Notes under the pieces: generated by a model | Told to the model about the DNA's origin: nothing | Databases searched by the model: none | Seen by the model: the letters and a program-made list of their open reading frames with translations, nothing else | In this document: positions 6,446 to 7,875 of the stretch, one piece after another | How positions within the stretch are numbered: position 1 is the first letter of the stretch | Layout of the letters: the number at the start of each line of letters is the position of its first letter | Assembly: GCA_945876925.1 (NCBI GenBank) | Contig: CAMCQD010000072.1 | Coordinates: 1 to 7,875, forward strand | Length of the DNA: 7,875 nucleotides | Direction of reading: 5' to 3' | Source: an uncultured Dermatophilus sp. | GTDB taxonomy: Bacteria; Actinomycetota; Actinomycetes; Actinomycetales; Dermatophilaceae | Program-made: the position numbers and the translations under genes

Positions 6446-6547
6446 GGGGTAGCGATCGCAGGTATACCGTTTTCGGGCGTGCGCGCGCATTTACCTAGGT
6501 AAACGTGCACAGAGCCCCGCGAACGGTATACCTGCGGTCGCTACCCC
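6446..6547. repeat. 102-bp interrupted palindrome next to the integrase remnant
   Basis: The arms 6446-6471 and 6522-6547 are 26 bases each and are inverted copies at 25 of 26 positions (6455 against 6538 differs). The 50-base centre contains the perfect palindrome TTTACCTAGGTAAA (6490-6503), whose axis (between 6496 and 6497) is exactly the axis of the outer arms. A further run of four pairs (6474-6477 with 6516-6519) lies on the same axis. In all, 41 of 51 base pairs are symmetric. Each arm also contains the smaller palindrome GGTATACC (6461-6468, 6525-6532). The structure could be extruded as a cruciform or fold as RNA from either strand. It could be a binding platform for dimeric proteins, a small inverted-repeat element, or an inverted duplication. 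I do not recognise it from any named family. Confidence 0.85.
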
Positions 6548-6590
6548 CGCCAGACCCTGCCGCCAAGACACCGTCAACGTCGCTCGCGGG

Positions 6591-7325
6591 GTGCGCTTGC
6601 CCCGGCTGGCTCCCGCCCGGGAACGCATCCTGACCATGCAGGAGGTCGAGGCCCTCGCCGAACGCCTCGGCCCCGACGGCGACCTCGTGCTCACCATGGC
6701 GTTCCTCGGCCTGCGCTGGGGCGAGCTGGCAGGGCTGCAAGTGCGCGACCGAGTGACCGTGCCGGGCCAGGGCCTTCGACTTCAACGCACGGTTCTTGCC
6801 GATAGTCACGACGGCAGCCTCTACCAAGAGACCCTCAAAGGTCGTCGGGCTCGCACGGTTCCGCTACCGGCGCGCATCGTGCCCATCGTCGCCAAGTGGG
6901 CCGAGGGCAAAGAACCCGGCGCATGGCTCTTCAGCGCACCTCGCGGCGGGCCGCTGAGTGAGGCCAACTGGCGGCGCTCCGTCGGCTGGACTGCTGCGAA
7001 GAAGGCGACCGGGCACACGACGTTGCGCCCGCACGACCTGCGGCACACTGCCGCCTCGGTCTGGCTCGGCGTCGGAGCTGACCCCAAGGTTGTTCAACGC
7101 GTGCTCGGCCACGCCACAGCCTCCATGACGATGGACCTCTACGGACACCTCATCGACCAGAACCTGTGGGATGCTGCCAAGCGCCTCGGGGGCACCACGG
7201 GGGGCACAAAGCGAGACCGAGAGCAACAGGAAAGCCCCCGACGCCGAAGCGCCAGGGGCATGACCTGTGATGATGAGCGGAGCCGCTTGTCGGAATCGAA
7301 CCGACGACCTATTCATTACGAGTGA
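6591..7325 (+). pseudogene. int: Tyrosine recombinase (integrase), catalytic domain only, N-terminus missing
   Basis: Enzymes of this family integrate and excise mobile elements at att sites. From the GTG at 6591 there are 244 residues holding a complete catalytic domain: Arg42 (LRWGE), Lys83 (TLKGRRARTVPLP), His148 and Arg151 (HDLRH), His174 (LGHA) and Tyr184 (MDLYGHL). Actinobacterial members are usually about 350-400 residues long, with a SAM-like core-binding domain in front, which is absent here. Family-like sequence (NVARGVRLPRL) reads in frame from about 6573, before any usual start codon, and the frame is open back to a stop at 6450-6452, inside the palindrome. So the gene looks cut from its 5' part at about 6548-6570. 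The last 14 residues, SRLSESNRRPIHYE, are encoded by the antisense of the tRNA-Thr 3' half. It could still be expressed as a short protein, but normal function is unlikely. Confidence 0.85.
7281..7325. other. Probable attachment site: tRNA-Thr 3' half shared with the integrase 3' end
   Basis: The integrase reading frame ends inside the tRNA, using 7281-7325 as its last 14 codons plus stop. This covers the T arm, acceptor strand and anticodon arm, the segment that tRNA-targeting elements usually carry as their att core so that the tRNA is restored after insertion. The element would extend leftward from here. No second copy of this segment occurs within the window, so exact core limits cannot be set. 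Confidence 0.7.
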
Positions 7326-7354
7326 ATCGCTCTGGCCGACTGAGCTAAAGCGGC
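7281..7354 (-). tRNA. tRNA-Thr (anticodon CGU)
   Basis: Read on the minus strand it gives a full cloverleaf of 74 bases. The acceptor stem is GCCGCTT with AAGCGGC. The D arm is GCTC...GAGC. The anticodon stem is ATTCA/TGAAT around the loop CTCGTAA, so the anticodon is CGT. The T arm is GTCGG-TTCGATT-CCGAC, and the discriminator base is U. The CCA end is not encoded. The anticodon reads ACG, a threonine codon frequent in GC-rich genomes. Its 3' end faces the integrase remnant, whose coding sequence overlaps it by 45 bases. Confidence 0.97.
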
Positions 7355-7376
7355 CGGTGCGCGCAGGCACGCCTCC

Positions 7377-7405
7377 ACTATACGCACCCGGGGCACGAGC
7401 TTCCA
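7377..7405 (-). promoter_or_regulatory. Promoter of the tRNA-Thr gene
   Basis: On the minus strand TATAGT (7377-7382) is a near-consensus -10 box. Seventeen bases further upstream is TGGAAG (7400-7405), a partial match to TTGACA. Transcription would start about 15 bases before the tRNA 5' end, a typical short leader. Confidence 0.6.
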
Positions 7406-7413
7406 GCTCGCGC

Positions 7414-7454
7414 CGAGCCGCTGGCCACCTGCTCATGCTGTGGCCAGCGGCTCG
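7414..7454. terminator. 15-bp perfect stem-loop between the hydrolase gene and the tRNA
   Basis: CGAGCCGCTGGCCAC (7414-7428) pairs perfectly with 7440-7454, around an 11-base loop. It lies 50 bases after the hydrolase stop and just upstream of the tRNA promoter, so it probably terminates the hydrolase message and insulates the tRNA gene. A smaller hairpin, CGAGC (7396-7400) with GCTCG (7406-7410), follows towards the tRNA. No U-tract is seen. Confidence 0.72.
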
Positions 7455-7504
7455 AGGCACCAAGCTGCAAGGCGCCAGGGGCACCCGGGCTCACGGGCGA
7501 CGTT

Positions 7505-7875
7505 TCAGCACTTCAGGCCATCCTGGGGGACGGCGCCCTTGAGGAAGTAGTCATCCACGGCGCTGTCAACGCACTTGTTCGAGGACATGTAGGCGGTGTG
7601 CCCGTCGCCGTCGTAGGTGATCAGCCGCCCCTCGGACAGCTGCCTGGCCAGCTGCTCGGCCCAGGCGTACGGCGTTGCCGGGTCCCGGGTGGTGCCGATC
7701 ACGACGATCGGCCCGCTGCCGTCGGCCTTGATCTTCTCGATCGAACCGGTAGCCTGGACCGGCCAGGACGCGCACGAGGTGACGCTGTGCGCCATCATCG
7801 GGCCCCAGACAGGTGCCGCCGCCGAGAACTTGGAGACGAGCTGGCCCATCTGCTCGGAGTCGATGCCGGGTGAGG
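7505..7875 (-). CDS. Alpha/beta hydrolase, TAP-like C-terminal part (cut by the window edge)
   Basis: The open frame continues past the right edge, so the start and most of the protein are missing; 122 residues remain. They match the C-terminal TAP-like region of secreted serine hydrolases related to Streptomyces tripeptidyl aminopeptidases (peptidase family S33 type). Visible are the SCASWP motif typical of the family, the strand PIVVIGTTRDPATPYAWAEQ with the catalytic Asp (TRDP), and the catalytic His in DGDGHTAY. It ends with a Cys-containing segment, KCVDSAVDDYF...GLKC. The nucleophile Ser and any signal peptide lie outside the window. Such proteins are usually exported. The substrate is unknown, and peptidase activity is an inference from the family. 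Confidence 0.88.
   Translation of the reverse strand, partial: SPGIDSEQMGQLVSKFSAAAPVWGPMMAHSVTSCASWPVQATGSIEKIKADGSGPIVVIGTTRDPATPYAWAEQLARQLSEGRLITYDGDGHTAYMSSNKCVDSAVDDYFLKGAVPQDGLKC

Noticed and set aside
6442..6550. Target-site duplication (CGC on both sides) around the 102-bp palindrome, suggesting a transposed element
   Set aside because: A three-base match in GC-rich DNA is expected by chance and the element ends are not defined.
6316..6827. Opposite-strand frames that both contain GSDRRYTV near the large palindrome
   Set aside because: The shared peptide is a direct result of the inverted repeat being read on both strands, not two related proteins.
7267..7542. 91-codon plus-strand open frame beginning MMMSGAACRNRTDDLF
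   Set aside because: It is translation of the antisense of the tRNA-Thr gene, a well-known source of spurious predicted proteins.
1..7875. CRISPR array or multi-gene defence system
   Set aside because: No regularly spaced repeats with unique spacers, and no nuclease, helicase, toxin or methyltransferase gene is visible.

Overview
The window looks like chromosomal DNA of a high-GC Gram-positive bacterium (Actinomycetota). The supporting signs are very high GC, strong GC3 bias in the real genes, an LCP cell-wall ligase with an extra membrane-helix block and a Pro/Ser/Thr tail, a CspA of actinobacterial type, a TAP-like secreted hydrolase, and a tRNA gene without an encoded CCA. I cannot name the genus.

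Layout, left to right. 1-909 holds no convincing gene, only small dyad symmetries close to the next start. 910-2484 (+) encodes a LytR-CpsA-Psr (LCP) membrane protein. A gene-poor stretch follows and ends in a 46-bp near-perfect palindrome (2785-2830), which probably terminates both the LCP gene and the convergent cold-shock gene. On the minus strand, a cold-shock protein (2889-3092) has a repeat-bearing leader and lies downstream of a LacI-family repressor (3401-4504). About 500 bp without a gene follows, rich in hairpins. Then come an ArsC-family reductase (5006-5362) and a TetR-family repressor (5581-6222) with a perfect 14-bp palindrome just upstream of its start. These minus-strand genes look like separate transcription units with hairpins between them rather than one operon.

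The right part is a small mobile-element scar. A tRNA-Thr(CGU) gene (7281-7354, minus) has a tyrosine recombinase (plus strand) abutting its 3' end. The last 14 codons of the recombinase are the antisense of the tRNA 3' half, the geometry of an integrative element inserted at a tRNA. The recombinase keeps all catalytic residues but lacks its N-terminal DNA-binding domain. Just upstream of the truncation, where that domain should be encoded, lies a 102-bp interrupted palindrome (6446-6547): 26-bp arms matching at 25/26, and a central 14-bp perfect palindrome on the same axis. This is the most unusual structure in the window. No xis, rep or tra gene and no second att copy is visible, so the element is either decayed or extends beyond the window.

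To the right of the tRNA, a 15-bp perfect stem-loop separates it from the C-terminal part of an alpha/beta hydrolase of the TAP-like family (minus strand), which runs off the window edge.

No CRISPR array, rRNA gene or intact insertion sequence is visible. I did not find a clear multi-gene novel system. The palindrome with the headless integrase is the best candidate for something undescribed.
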